NCBI GenBank assembly: GCA_039566865.1
Contig: CM076960.1
Span: 16,846,501 to 16,910,500, forward strand
Origin: Aurelia coerulea
Lineage: Eukaryota; Cnidaria; Scyphozoa; Semaeostomeae; Ulmaridae
DNA length: 64,000 nt
Direction of reading: 5' to 3'
The notes beneath the pieces were generated by a model, which worked only from the letters and a program-made list of their open reading frames with translations, was not told where the DNA came from and ran no database searches. Both the position numbers and the translations under genes were made by a program. Each line of letters starts with the position of its first letter. Within the stretch, counting starts at the first letter, position 1. Shown here piece after piece: positions 1-10,800 of this stretch.

Positions 1-12
1 TTGGAGGCGAAA

Positions 13-960
13 TGGATACACGTTTTTTTTATAAGAAACTTGGATCAGCACTTAGTACTAAAAGTTTCTTAATTTCGCATGAACATTTCAGTGTTTTAGT
101 AGTAAAAGTTTCTTAATTAGTTTCTTATTTTTTGGGCCTAAAATTGCGGTATTGTTCGAAGTTGAGCCTTCTTCTCGAGAAAGGGCTTCCATTTTGCGTT
201 GACATTGTCATCAAGAAGAAGCCATGCACATCAAGGCAAAAATTTACCAATTTTGCAGTTAAAAGTCAAGAAAAGACGAATGTACCTTTGTTAGAAAGAC
301 ATAGAATAAGAGAGACACAAAGAAATAAAGTTGTAGAGTTTCTTAACTGTTCTTGAGCGTAGTACTAGAGTTTCTTAATTTTTTGGTCATCGTAGTACTA
401 TGCGGTTATTAAACGATTTCGAGGTCCATGCTGGAAAATATTGGATCGCAGTTTGACGTACGGACCGAACGCAGTGAGGTCTGTACAATGAACTAAGGTC
501 CAAATATTTTCCAGCATGGATCGAGTAATCGTTTAATAAAGGCTTTATTATATGGCAGAACCTTTTGAGAACGTTGTTTATAGTATCGTACGTTTCTGTC
601 GTGTTTTTGATCCTGTGCATCACTGTAGTTGCTCGTTGCGACGTTAACTACATTGGCATTTTCTTCGTGTATAATTGCAAGTTCGTCTTCAAAGTTTACA
701 GAAAAGAAATCTTCGATGAATAAGCTAAACTTTGGCTGACACTTGTTACGGCCTAAGCCTACACAAGAAGCTCCTCCCTTGTTGTTGATTTTAAGGCAAC
801 GCCCGGTCCAATACGGCTTCGAACGAAAAATACGGCTTTTACGGACCGATCAAGAACCAATCGAATTGCTGCGTTGCCGGTCCGAGGAGCCGTATTTTCG
901 AACGCCATATAATAATAGTTTCTTATAAACCAGTTTCTTATAAAAAAAACGTGTATTCCA
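13..960. repeat. TIR-bounded element with AAGAAACT motifs
   Basis: The left end (13-41) and right end (about 930-960) are inverted copies: TGGATACACG followed by a T-run and ATAAGAAAC on the left, mirrored by GTTTCTTATA, an A-run and CGTGTATTCCA on the right. The interior repeats the words AGTTTCTT and AAGAAACT many times. No transposase frame is visible, so this looks like a non-autonomous DNA element. A second element is nested at 406-538. Confidence 0.6.
406..538. repeat. Nested foldback element
   Basis: Two arms of about 40 bp are inverted copies around TCCATGCTGGAAAATATT and AATATTTTCCAGCATGGA, closed by TTATTAAACGAT and ATCGTTTAATAA at the outer ends. The centre is a GC-richer CGTACGGACCGAACGCAGTG stretch. 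It interrupts the surrounding 13-960 element, so it inserted later. Confidence 0.65.
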
Positions 961-1229
961 CAACCAGCATCCTTTTAATTAATGTTAATGTATTACTATT
1001 ATTATAATTTATTGTTATTTTTCTGGTTACTGTTATCTTTACTGTTATCTTAGGTTAGTTTTTTTAAAGGAGCTCTGCTCACAAGTAGCGAGCATATTTA
1101 TTCAAGCGACTCAAAGTTAAAACAAACAAGGGTTGTTTTGTTCCTTTCAAGCTGAAAGTTCTTCAGGAGCAGCATTTTGTCCAAAACAAAATCTGAGCAC
1201 TATTCTATTTTTGCAAGGGAGGAAGGGAA

Positions 1230-1694
1230 TACAGTAAAAACCCGCAGATAAGAACCTTGCATTTTGAAATCACCCTGTTTAGGTTCTTATGCATATGATA
1301 CTATTCTTGAAAACAGGATGCAAGGTTCTTAAATAGGTTCTTATCAAAAGAGTTAATTGCAGATCTTTGGGAATTTAGGCCAAATATAAGAAAACAACGT
1401 TTTCACATACACACTATCATGACACAATTTATAAAGAACAACCTTATCTACCTAGCCTTATCTGTATCAAATCCATTCATACAAGGAATTTTTACACATG
1501 CTTTGTATCTACTTAAGTATTTGGTTAAATTTCTTTAAAAACTCTTATCGCATATTACCAACCAATAGTTTACATGTAACTTTTTTTAGATAAGAACCTT
1601 CCTTGAATTTCAGGATGAATAGGTTCTTCTGTAATGGGGTAAAATTAGAACATTTTAGGCCTTAGGTTCTTATAAGTGGGTGGTTTTTACTGTA
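1230..1694. repeat. MITE with TACAGTAAAAACC ends
   Basis: The ends TACAGTAAAAACCCGC (1230) and GGTTTTTACTGTA (to 1694) are inverted repeats. The interior carries subterminal AAGAACCT / AGGTTCTT copies. There is no coding frame. It resembles the AAGAAACT-rich elements elsewhere in the window but uses AAGAACCT as its internal word. Confidence 0.65.
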
Positions 1695-2448
1695 TTCAGT
1701 TCCCTTGAAACGAAGTGTCCCCTTATCCTCCTTTCAGCGAATAGAAAACTACAAATTAAAAGTGCCACGCCACATTAGCATCTCTGTGCAACTTCAGGGC
1801 GTCAACAGTCGGCATTTACAACTTCCTACAGCAAACAATTTAATGAAAGAGAGCCGTGTTTCATATCTCATCTCATACCCTTGTCACCATATCGGGTTTA
1901 CGTTAAGTTCATCCAATCTTTGCAAAACTTGAAAATTAGAAGTGTAAATCTTATTGTCCCATTCTTTCAACTGAACTAATATGGTTCCAGAGAGAGCATT
2001 TTTTATATCATCATTAATTTTAGAAGCAGCCAGCGTTTTTAAGTTTTATGAAAGGATGTACAAGAGGCATCTGAAGCTTTGACAAACATTAAAAGCACCA
2101 TAAATTCTAAACTGATTAAGGAAGATCAAGACGACCAATACAAGAAATACTCAGTTTTTAAAAGGTCCACAGAGTGGTAGCAAGCAAAGGTCTGCAGAGG
2201 TTTATGCTAGCGTTTTCATGTTTCATGCCAATAAATGCTGGCTTTTCACGTTTCACGAGAAGAAAATATGGCCAAAAATATAGCCGATCACGTTTCACGA
2301 AATACCCTTTACAACCTTCTTAAAATGGTGTAATTCTGAAAACAATGATGCTATCAAAAATGCTCTCCCTTTCATTACAGGAAATCACCTAAAGTTTCTT
2401 TCAAACAATCATTTGCAAGAATATGGCAATAACATCTTGCATAGCCTC
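1695..2448. other. LINE debris, partly inverted
   Basis: No gene is supported here. Bases 2071-2137 are a perfect inverted copy of 2449-2515, which belongs to the LINE fragment to the right. Weaker similarity to that fragment, also inverted, seems to continue leftward to about 1985. The remainder is unremarkable AT-rich DNA. Confidence 0.5.
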
Positions 2449-2868
2449 TGGTCGTCTTGATCTTCCTTAATCAGTTTAGAATTTATGGTGCTTTTAATGT
2501 TTGTCAAAGCTTCAGATCAATGCCTGTACATCCTTTCAGAAACGGAGGCAGATACAACAATCCACGTCAAAAATCTCCAAAAACTAATGTTAGAGGTATT
2601 CAAAACTCTGAATTCATTGAATCCATCATACCTTTGGGATTTTTTCAGGGCTAAGCAAGTGGAATACAACCTTAGGATAAAAAATTTGGTAAAATTGCCT
2701 CAAATAAAAACACACACTTTTGGACTACACTCTGTAACCTTCAGAGGCAGCATCCTTTGGAATGCACTAAGTGACGATATTAAAACATGTGAAAATGTGG
2801 CAGCTTTCAAAAGGAGAATAAAAACATGGAATGGGGCAAACTGCAGCTGTAAACTATGTTGTGAATAG
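2449..2868 (+). pseudogene. 3' end of a non-LTR retrotransposon reverse transcriptase
   Basis: The frame ends in the segment HSVTFRGSILWNALSDDIK followed by a basic stretch and a Cys-rich tail (KTWNGANCSCKLCCE), stop at 2866-2868. 'R(G)S.LWN.L...I' near the C-terminus is typical of LINE reverse transcriptases of the CR1/L2/jockey kind. Only the last 130 or so residues remain, with no RT catalytic motif and no endonuclease, so it is a 5'-truncated dead copy. A 3' UTR-like A-rich stretch runs to about 3000. Confidence 0.75.
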
Positions 2869-3007
2869 GATATTGTATTATACTTTATATTATGTAATTA
2901 TTTTTAGTTGTAGTTGGTTTAAATTAGTTGATGTATATATTATGCAGATAACTATTTGTAAATAACCAACTTTAAAGAATGATAAAATGAAATGAAAAAA
3001 TGAAAAA

Positions 3008-3099
3008 TAGCCTGCGTGCAGCCTGCAGACCCATTGTCCAAAGGAGGTAAGCAATAACATCTTATACCTCCTTTGGCCAATGGGTGTCCACGCAGGCTA
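3008..3099. repeat. Short foldback MITE (CCCATT-CCAAAGGAGG family)
   Basis: TAGCCTGCGTG at 3008 and CACGCAGGCTA at 3099 are inverted ends. The arms also pair through CCCATTGTCCAAAGGAGGTA and TACCTCCTTTGGCCAATGGG. It shares its core with the longer foldback at 56823-57092. Confidence 0.7.
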
Positions 3100-3574
3100 C
3101 ATCTTACACGGCTGGATTCTGCACCTTTGCAATCATGCATATACAGTCTGTAAAACGTTTGTAAAAGTTCTGTTGGGCACGAAGTATCATCAAGTTTTTA
3201 CAGGGTATACAGCTGTTTCATAAAGATTTGTCATACGTGCAAAGAAATGCGCTCTCTCCAATTTCATAAGCCATACAGCTTTCTTTATTGTCATTTTTGT
3301 AGCACTCCTCCGCAGCACAAACAGAGCCACCCTACGCAGGATGAATGAGCATTGTTCTGCTAGCCAATTTTGCAAAAAACAGAGGTGTCGGGCATTCATT
3401 CGCGAGGCAGGAGTATTTACCAAAGATCACCTCCCCGCTGATACATTTTGCGATTTTGTTTGATATAACAAGTTATCTTTTATTCTCCGTCTAATTTTAC
3501 GGCAATAAACAACAAACAAATCTGAATACATATTTTGTACGATAAATCCTATTTACTCCTTCGCGGCATTTTTG
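3100..3574. promoter_or_regulatory. Presumed 5' flank of the small membrane-protein gene
   Basis: No repeat family is recognised here. The interval lies directly upstream of the predicted start at 3575, and a full cAMP-response-type word TGACGTCA lies at 3583-3590, just inside the coding start. An open frame on the minus strand (3190-3423) has no splice or family support. The promoter role is inferred from position only. Confidence 0.3.
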
Positions 3575-3737
3575 ATGAAGATGACGTCATCATTGTCTTC
3601 TGTCATCGCAACGACACAAACTTCCGGGGATCATTCTGCGAACGATTACACAAATGCCGAGCTTGATCAACTCGACAGAACTGCCCTTAGGCTCAGCGAA
3701 ACCAGGTTCTGGGTAAGACTGCTTCACACAGCCAATC
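3575..3737 (+). CDS. Small membrane protein, exon 1
   Basis: Starts at ATG 3575 (a second ATG follows two codons on) and reads a Ser/Thr-rich leader, then DYTNAELDQLDRTALRLSET. The end is ambiguous: 3712, before the consensus donor GTAAGA, or 3737, before GTGAAG. Only 3737 gives the phase 1 that exon 2 needs. Confidence 0.5.
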
Positions 3738-4497
3738 GTGAAGACTTCGTGAAGACAGTGCGATATTAGCAGCCTCTGAATTGTGGCCTAAAGTGTAACT
3801 CGTGATTCGTGAACCTGCTTGGGTGCAAATTCCAGTCACTTTGTTGGCACTGACAAGAGTCACAAAAGATAGGGTTACCAGATGAAATCGTGAAAGCCTG
3901 TCCCAGCTTATTTGCGTTGTTTTTGGAGAACCAGCGACATTTTGATATCATTTTTGGTTATCAAATTACCAAAGAGAGTTGAATGGTCGAGTTATTGATA
4001 CCCAACAGTGCGTCATGAAGTGTACAACCTTCTGCTATTTTGTCTGAGTGGAAAGAGAAACGCTGAAAGTATTCCAAAAGAAGATTTCACGCGAGAAGGT
4101 AAGATACCCTTTTTGTATCTAGTTTTGTTTTATTACTATTGAGAGTATCTTTTAGTTTACTGTTATTCCTATACTATATGCTTTTACAACTTCTCTTTAT
4201 CTGGCATTAGTAAGCTCAATATAGGCCAAATGTATGTGGAGCTCGAGATGAGAGGTTGTTTTTGTCACACATTTTCTCTCCCAGCAGGGGCCTCCCTACG
4301 CTCGGTTGTTGTTTTCTCTCTTACATGCTTTGACATTAGATTGTGTATACGCTTGTCATTTGTCCATTTTTATTTCAATTCAAGAAAATGCTCAGGGAAG
4401 TTTCATAGATTATCCTTTGACTATCATGTATGGCATTATTATTGGTTTATTTGCCTTTCCCGTTGCCCCTCTGCTTTTGTTGACATACAAATTTTGA
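3575..4497 (+). CDS. Putative small membrane protein, three spliced exons
   Basis: I do not recognise the family. The proposed model joins 3575-3737, 4009-4098 and 4385-4497, giving 366 nt or 121 residues plus stop. The N-terminus is Ser/Thr-rich (MKMTSSLSSVIATTQTSGDH), followed by an acidic-hydrophobic helix (ELDQLDRTALRLSETRFW). The C-terminus ends in a strong membrane segment (IMYGIIIGLFAFPVAPLLLL) and a short TYKF tail, suggesting a tail-anchored or single-pass protein. Exons 2 and 3 join cleanly (GCGAGAAG|GTAAGA donor; polypyrimidine TTTCAATTCAAG acceptor; phase 1 on both sides). The first junction is uncertain: a stronger GTAAGA donor at 3713 is in phase 0 and would need an extra microexon, whereas the GTGAAG donor at 3738 fits the phase directly. 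AATAAA occurs at 4672-4677. The gene lies about 3 kb upstream of BicC on the same strand. Confidence 0.55.
4009..4098 (+). CDS. Small membrane protein, exon 2
   Basis: Acceptor CCCAACAG at 4001-4008; donor GAGAAG|GTAAGA. Reads RHEVYNLLLFCLSG, then a charged stretch KRNAESIPKEDFTRE. It is 90 nt, phase 1 to phase 1. An in-frame stop lies just upstream of the acceptor, which supports an exon boundary here. Confidence 0.5.
4385..4497 (+). CDS. Small membrane protein, last exon
   Basis: A pyrimidine-rich tract precedes the acceptor AG at 4383-4384. Reads NAQGSFIDYPLT, then about 22 hydrophobic residues and TYKF, stop TGA at 4495-4497. The hydrophobic segment bounded by proline and a short polar tail makes this the most convincing exon of the model. 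Confidence 0.6.
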
Positions 4498-4530
4498 ATA
4501 CAACTTATACTCCCTCCAATCGTACAGTAA

Positions 4531-5010
4531 GGCCCCGCATTTAAGAAACTACCTAAAAGAAACTTTTAGGCTACTGATGAATAATTAGCCACCTTCTTTA
4601 TATAAGAAACTCTTGAGGCTTACACCCAGTGTAAAGTTTCTTGTATCTTAATCGTATGTTTTTAATATTAGAATAAATTTGTATTTGATACCTCGCTAGG
4701 TCATGCTAGATCCTAGTCTGATGGTGATGGTCTGAGCATTCCACTTAAAATGCAAGGCTCAGAAGAAATTTCTACGAAGATATCTTAGATTTGACAGAGT
4801 TTTGGCCAAATTTTAATTGATGTTTTTGACGATCATTGATATCATAATATGTCTAGGAAAAAAATAACACCATTCTGTTGTAACCAATTTTCCATGACTT
4901 TCCAGAAAAGAAATTACAAACTTAAGAAACTTTCAGCCTGAGAAAGTATCATAGATAAAATAAACAGGTTAGGCTAAGGTGTGAAAAAGCGGTTTCTTAA
5001 ATGCTGGACC
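4531..5010. repeat. MITE, GGCCCCGCATTTAAGAAAC family, copy 1
   Basis: The inverted ends are GGCCCCGCATTTAAGAAAC (4531) and GGTTTCTTAAATGCTGGACC (to 5010). No coding frame. A second copy at 59288-59733 lies in the opposite orientation and shares interior blocks. Its left end begins 34 bases after the stop of the small upstream gene, so it may supply that gene's polyadenylation signal. Confidence 0.75.
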
Positions 5011-5049
5011 TTAGTGTATGCCGGTGTTCATTCTATGTAACACCTACGC

Positions 5050-5391
5050 ACACGGGGGGGGGGGGGTTCTTTGCCAAATTTTGGGTAGGGGTCTGTCGCG
5101 AGCATCTTCAAAAGGGTACCGTTGGCTAGACTAATTTTTACGAAAATGGTACCCTTGGCTAGACCAATTTGACCATTTCCTCGGCCAATATTGTCAAATT
5201 TGTGCCAAATATGATATCATGACCGTACGCTAGACCAATATTGTCAAAAATGATACCCTTGGCTAGACAGACCGTTGCTCGCCAAAATTGCAAAAAAGTA
5301 TACCCTTGGCTAGACCAGGTGTCCGAAAAAGTATACCCTTGCTCGCGGCACATCCCCAGGTACCTTTACTATGGAAGAACCCCCCCCCGTG
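5050..5391. repeat. Poly-G/poly-C bounded minisatellite element 1
   Basis: The left end is ACACGGG with a run of about 13 G then TTCTT; the right end is AAGAAC with a C-run then GTG. A 7-bp direct repeat CCTACGC flanks it (5043-5049 and 5392-5398), consistent with a target-site duplication. The interior is a degenerate tandem array whose unit contains GTACCCTTGGCTAGACC. Near the right end, GGCACATCCCCAGGTACC matches a subterminal block in three other elements of the window. Confidence 0.7.
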
Positions 5392-5827
5392 CCTACGCCG
5401 AAGGTACGCTGAGCCCTAAGCTTTTTCGTACGCCAGGTATTTTCAGGGAGAGGGAATCATACACGTGACTGTATGATCCGCCTTATGCCAAACTGGTAAC
5501 ACGAAGTACATAGATTTCGTATGAGCAAAATATGCTGTAATGAACAGGATTGGAATCATTATTGTTACTTTGTACACAATTCACAGTTATTCCAAAGGCA
5601 GCAACCTTTCTTACGGTTACGTGACAACAGAACGAGAAAGGCCTGCGTTATCAGCTAATGTTTCGATATTTTGAATCAGTTTGTTTCCAGTGCCCAAAAT
5701 GCTGCACTCACTATTGTTATTGCTGTGGGCCAAGTATTAGCCTGGATGTTTCTTTCACGCTGGTTTTACTGTATTACAAGCGAAAAAGGTACCAAATGCC
5801 ATCAAGGTATATGGTGCCAAATCACGC
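5392..5827. other. Intergenic, no feature recognised
   Basis: Mixed-composition sequence. A short open frame near 5671-5800 contains a hydrophobic stretch (AALTIVIAVGQVLAWMFL) but has no convincing splice sites or partner exons, so I do not call a gene. Confidence 0.3.
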
Positions 5828-6556
5828 ACAACTTGCAAGGGCGGGCATGTCACACTGGGAACGATGGTCCTACCTTTGTCCGAAAACCGGTAGTTCATGA
5901 AAAAATTTTGCACCACCTTTGTCCCAAAAACTGGTCGTATTTGAAGGCAAATTTCTGCTGTTATTTTTCTTCAATTTGAAGGACAATTTTTAACATTATG
6001 TATCACTGCCGACGTTTGTCCCCAGAACCGGTAGTTTCGACCTACTACTGTTTCCCAAAGCAAGTAGTAATTGTAGATATGAAAGTACAAGTGTCCCAAA
6101 ACTGGTTGCCGGACAATGGTAGGACCGCTTCAATGAAAAATTTGAAATTCTGGCCTTTTTTTCGGAAATTTTCCGGACAAAGGTAGAACCACTTTAGTGA
6201 GAAATTGTAATTTCTGGTCTTTTTCCCATAAATTTGGCGGACAAAGGTAGAACCACTTATGTGAAAAATTTGAAATACTAGTCTTTTCTGCCTAAATTTG
6301 GCGGACAAAGGGAGAACCAGCCTACAGGTAAACTTCAGAATTTTGAATAGATAGTAGGTTGGGAAACTTGATTTTTGTAACAAACTGATGGAATAGGAAA
6401 AATGATATTCAAATTTCACCTTTGTCCCAAAAACTGGTAGTTTTGGGCACGAAAGTCGTACTATTTGAGAAAAGCACCGGTTATTTTTTCCAATTCCTCT
6501 GGACAAACATGGGGTCAAATATTTTACAATACTTGCCCGCCCCTGAACTTGCCATG
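5828..6556. repeat. Minisatellite-bearing element with 62-65 bp units
   Basis: GGACAAAGGTAGAACCACT recurs with small changes at about 6113, 6175, 6239 and 6304, a period of 62-65 bp. The flanks carry GGGCGGGCA (about 5842) and TTGCCCGCCC (about 6535), which are inverted. The layout (GC-rich inverted ends around a decayed tandem array) resembles the poly-G bounded family, though the sequence differs. Confidence 0.55.
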
Positions 6557-7625
6557 ACCAGAATACAAGTTTGTCCTAGTCGGTCCGAAATATTTCTACC
6601 GAAAAGTTGCCGCTGAATCTTTCGTGACCGAAAATGTTCTCGTTTATTTTTCAACCACCTTCGGATGAGTCAAATAGAGCTTTTACTTGTTGTGGTTTCT
6701 GTGTAAGAAGGGAGAAAACGTCATTTAATCGCTGGAATGACGAACATGTTCGTTGTCAGCTTTTTTTCGTTTTGGAACTGCAAGTGATTCATAATATCAA
6801 ACCCTTGCAAGATGTCCACAATGAGGTGCAAACGGCTCCCTAAAAATCTTGTATGCTTTGACACGGAACTCCATGTTTCCTGCGTGAAAATCTTACCGTT
6901 TTTACGAGAAGTAACCTGAAATCATCCAGAATGTGTTAGTTCTCCCGAAAGTCTCACATCGTTTGCAAAGAAGTAGCACACTCCTCCGTCTATCTTTTAA
7001 TATGCCAAGCGTTTACAAGCGAAGACCGTCAGGGAAGAATTCCAAGAGAAGTTCTTCAGTTAATTTCAAAATTTCTGGATGTGCTCGATTGTACCTACAA
7101 GAATGAATTTAATTGACATTCTTGACCAGCATGCTTTGCGTTCTCAGGACTACCAGCCATTTTGATGGTCCAGGAAAATCTCGAAGTCAAAGAAATCCAA
7201 GCAGTGAGTTGACGCATTTAATGCATGTAGAGAGAACAGGCAGAATTTCACTTTAGACTCTGGAGCCACCCCTGTGTAGAAACGGTTGGGCCGCAAGTAG
7301 TGGTAAAACCGCCACCTTTGTAAAGGCAAGGGGTTTCCGAAGGGGTAAAATGGATCCTAAAATGACACTCAGGGAGTAGGAATAGGAATTTTTGGCAATA
7401 ATGGGATTCGTCACCTGGGACATGGACTTGAAGACCCCTATCAGGGCGCACCTTTGAAGGGAACTTTGCTCCCCCTCTCCTGCCCCCCCCCCCCACATCG
7501 TAATTCAAATCTGCTTTGCTGCATCATGCTGCCTACGCTATCCTTCTGCGAAGGAAATACTGCGCAAAGAAGTCCTCTGCGAAGGAAATATCGATATCAA
7601 AACATGAAACCTTTCCAGTGAAGAC
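6557..7625. promoter_or_regulatory. 5' flank and probable promoter/5' UTR region of BicC
   Basis: No gene is supported between the minisatellite element and the BicC start. A C-run lies at about 7483-7494. Two related CTGCGAAGGAAATA words lie at about 7546 and 7578. The transcription start cannot be placed from sequence alone. Confidence 0.3.
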
Positions 7626-7809
7626 ATGATCGAAGGAATAATGGCTGCAAATGGAACGACGACCGAAGTTGACGCACTAAAACAGCAGGAAATACTCGAT
7701 CAAAACAAATATAACGACGATCAAATCAATCGAAATGCTCTTGACAATTCAGACAATGCTGAGGAACGAATTCGTGTCGATCGACGAAAGCTGGAGCTAC
7801 TTTTACAAG
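7626..7809 (+). CDS. BicC: BicC exon 1
   Basis: Codes a polar N-terminus, then ERIRVDRRKLELLLQ, the conserved entry into KH1 (vertebrate: RVDRKKLE.MLQ). Donor CAAG|GTTTTT, phase 1. Confidence 0.93.
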
Positions 7810-10800
7810 GTTTTTATTCCTTACGTTTTCCGCAGCTCCGACTTCGCGATTTTGATGGCAGATTTTGTAAATTGTGGTCTGCAAGGATCTGATCGAATTT
7901 TATTGTGATCATGTAACAAAATGATTCTTCATTCATTATTTTTGCTCTCAGTCTAATTTACTCCACGAATAGATATCTAGTACTGACTTTTTCACATACT
8001 TTTGAAAGCAGTTTCAGGTCAGCAGGCCTACGCATTTGCAGCAGATGAAGGTAATCTTCGGTCTCCCAGAGCTTCTCACAATCATTTCCATTTCATTTCC
8101 TTGCAATCAATTTCCAAACAGTCACAGAAACATAATTTGAATGATTTAGAAAACTAAACAGCATTTCATTTGCTCCCTAGCTGGACTTAAAGACGGTAAA
8201 GATATCGCCGAAGGTGGAGAAGAATTTTTTCAGAAGGTAAGATTGACAATTTACAAATCTGTTGTATTATCTCTCAGTTTAAAATTTTAAACACAGAAGG
8301 TTTCTTCTGACTGCCCTTGACAGGGATGTTGATGTGTACTCTTTTATAGCTTTACTTCGATTTCTAATGGTTACCGTCGTGCGTGCCACAGTGATTGTTT
8401 CCAAATGCCAATGGTATTAAGACTTAGTGAACTTTCAGCATGGAACCTTTTGAGCAGAGACCTGTAACATGATCCTCTTTGGCTTTCCTTTCGAACCTCT
8501 TAATACCCTTTAATCGGAAAGCTAAGTTTTACGTTACATAGGAGAATATATTTTCCTTATCAATGCTCCTATTACAAGACAAAGCTCTGACAATTGGCCA
8601 CTGTACAAGCCACGAAATTCTAGATTCTAATTTGTATTAAAGTTGATCTGTACAAGGGCAAATTGGTTTCGCAGGTATTATGTTTTGAAATAGATTTTAA
8701 TAAATCAGTTTAAGAATAAACTATTGTCATGAAAAGCAGAAACTTGTGCCGTCTTTGAAATTGAAGTTTATTTTGAGGAAAATCAATTTTAAGTAAAGAA
8801 TTTCTATTATTTCACCAGTCCAGCTTTTGTGGGTGGTGTGGGTTATATTTTTGGAACAGCACAAAAGTTTTATTACAAAGACTGAAAACAGTGGAGAACC
8901 ATTGTTTGCTGTCTTTGAAATTCAAGCTGCTGTTCTGAAATCTAATCTAATAGTAATAGGGAAATGATGAATTTTATTTTGGATGGCAAAATAGATGTAA
9001 GTCTTAGCAAACTTTTTAGATATAAGATCCTTGTTTGGCAACCTCTCAGTAAGGAGAATATTAGTTAAAACTAATCTCCTCCAAATCCCAAATAATACTG
9101 AAATTATCTTGAGCTAATCCATCTTCAAATCTAAATGATGTTTGCTGTCAAATTTACCAGCAATTTCTTCCCTAAAGTACAAGTTAACAAGCTAAAAAGT
9201 TCCTTCTTATTACAAATTAACCTTGTAAACTTTGCAGTTGAGCATCAATAGAAATGATTTAGTGAGACCAATAGGAAGTAGTTTGATGACATAAACATTT
9301 TTTGATAAACACCCACCCAATTTGGCTCAATTTTCATCCAAATGATGTACAGTAGGGAGCCTCAAGTCTGTTAATTGAGCTTTATGTGTTTGAAGAACCT
9401 GTTATCATGCCCAAACTGTGTAATTAAGTATTCAAGATGGCCATTGTTGTGTGGTTTGGTGTCAAGGTAATGCCCACAATCTTCAAAACAGTGCAATTTA
9501 CAGCAGGCCTTGATTTAAACTTTCAAAACTTGCATGTTGTTTTCATTAAAACTTCTGTATGTTAACTTCCCTAGAGGTTAGGGATACTGGCAAATCTAGT
9601 TTCTTGTAAAATAGTGAAATTTACACCATAGGCAGTGAAAACAATCAAGAAACTAATCTCTCAACATCCCGCCTCAACCTCTGTGTGATACTTAATGGGA
9701 TTGACTAAAAGCAAAACTATAGTGCAGCCTTGTGAATTTTCTTCAAGGTTAAAACAAGGTCATAATCCTCGTTACAAGGCTAAAAGTTGGCAAGGCCAAG
9801 TTTAGCCTTGTATTTTCGTACAGGCGATAACACTCAAATTGAATCCCTCTTAGCTATTTTTACAACCTGTAGGTGTCAAATGTGAAAAAGCAAACAGTGT
9901 ATTTAGTGATGGCAAGTACTGTAAAAGGTTGTTTTCAAGGGATGTGACAAACATTTGTCGATTCTTAAGGTACAAATTAAACTGTGTCTTGACCTACATG
10001 AACCATTTATTGTCTGTTTGGGATGATGGAATTGATACTTTACATCAAATGCAAGACTGTCTGAAATTTTTCACTGCGGTCAAATGTAATGGCATTGCAA
10101 CAACCGGGAAGATCTTGAGAGAGGATTTTAGTATTCCATCCAACCATGTTTTGAAAGAAATAGTGCACAGTGAAAAAGTTTTTGTAGCTGAGAGTGACAT
10201 TTTGTTGCCCATTGCACAGGATTGGTCACTTTAGTGGATAACAGAGGAACAGTTCAGTTGTTTTGTAACTTTTCATCCATGAATTCATGAGGTGTAATAA
10301 AATGATCAATAACAAGCAAACAGTGTTTTGAGTGCAAAATATAATTCTTTTCTATTTTCTATTCTATAATTCTGTTCCAATGTTGAACTGCAGCTTTGAA
10401 CACTTCTCAAGTGCAGATTGCTTATGAATAAGAAAAAGTTGTTAAGTTATAAAGAACTCTACCGCACCAATTTTTGTGAATTTTACAGGGATGCATTTTA
10501 AACATCAGTGAAATTTCATGAAGTTTAGAAACATTGTATAGTGAATGCAAATTAGAAGGGAAGCAATAAAAGATATTGTGAATGATCAGAATATTCATAG
10601 CTATTTTTAATGTTTTCCTCTTGACATTAACTTTTTATCTTATCTACAGATTCAAGCTGCTACGAATACAGTAATTAACTGGCCTTCAAGGCTAAAGATT
10701 GGTGCTAAATCTAAGAAAGGTAAGATTTCAAATCAGTCATTCTTTCTGAGCTTTAAAATGGAAAACTCTGATTATGTCATGTAGAAAGGTGAACTGCTAA

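Larger units (their letters stand above)
8237..10649 (+). other. BicC intron 3
   Basis: 2.4 kb and mostly AT-rich without recognisable repeats. It contains the partial CCTTGTA-family MITE at 9722-9824 and an unexplained open frame at 9873-10234. Confidence 0.85.

Noticed and set aside
3190..3423. Minus-strand frame of 77 residues upstream of the small gene
   Set aside because: No recognised domain, no splice partners and no promoter evidence; the sequence looks equally open on the other strand.
3575..3712. Upstream exon 3575-3712 as the true first exon of BicC
   Set aside because: Its strong donor is phase 0, whereas the only acceptor upstream of ATG 7626 would require phase 2; a self-contained model with 4009-4497 fits better.
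5671..5979. Frame with a hydrophobic stretch (AALTIVIAVGQVLAWMFL)
   Set aside because: It runs into a minisatellite element, and no donor or acceptor sites connect it to another exon.
7248..7508. Two overlapping minus-strand frames near the BicC start
   Set aside because: Low-complexity Gly/Pro composition caused by the adjacent C-run, with no partner exons.
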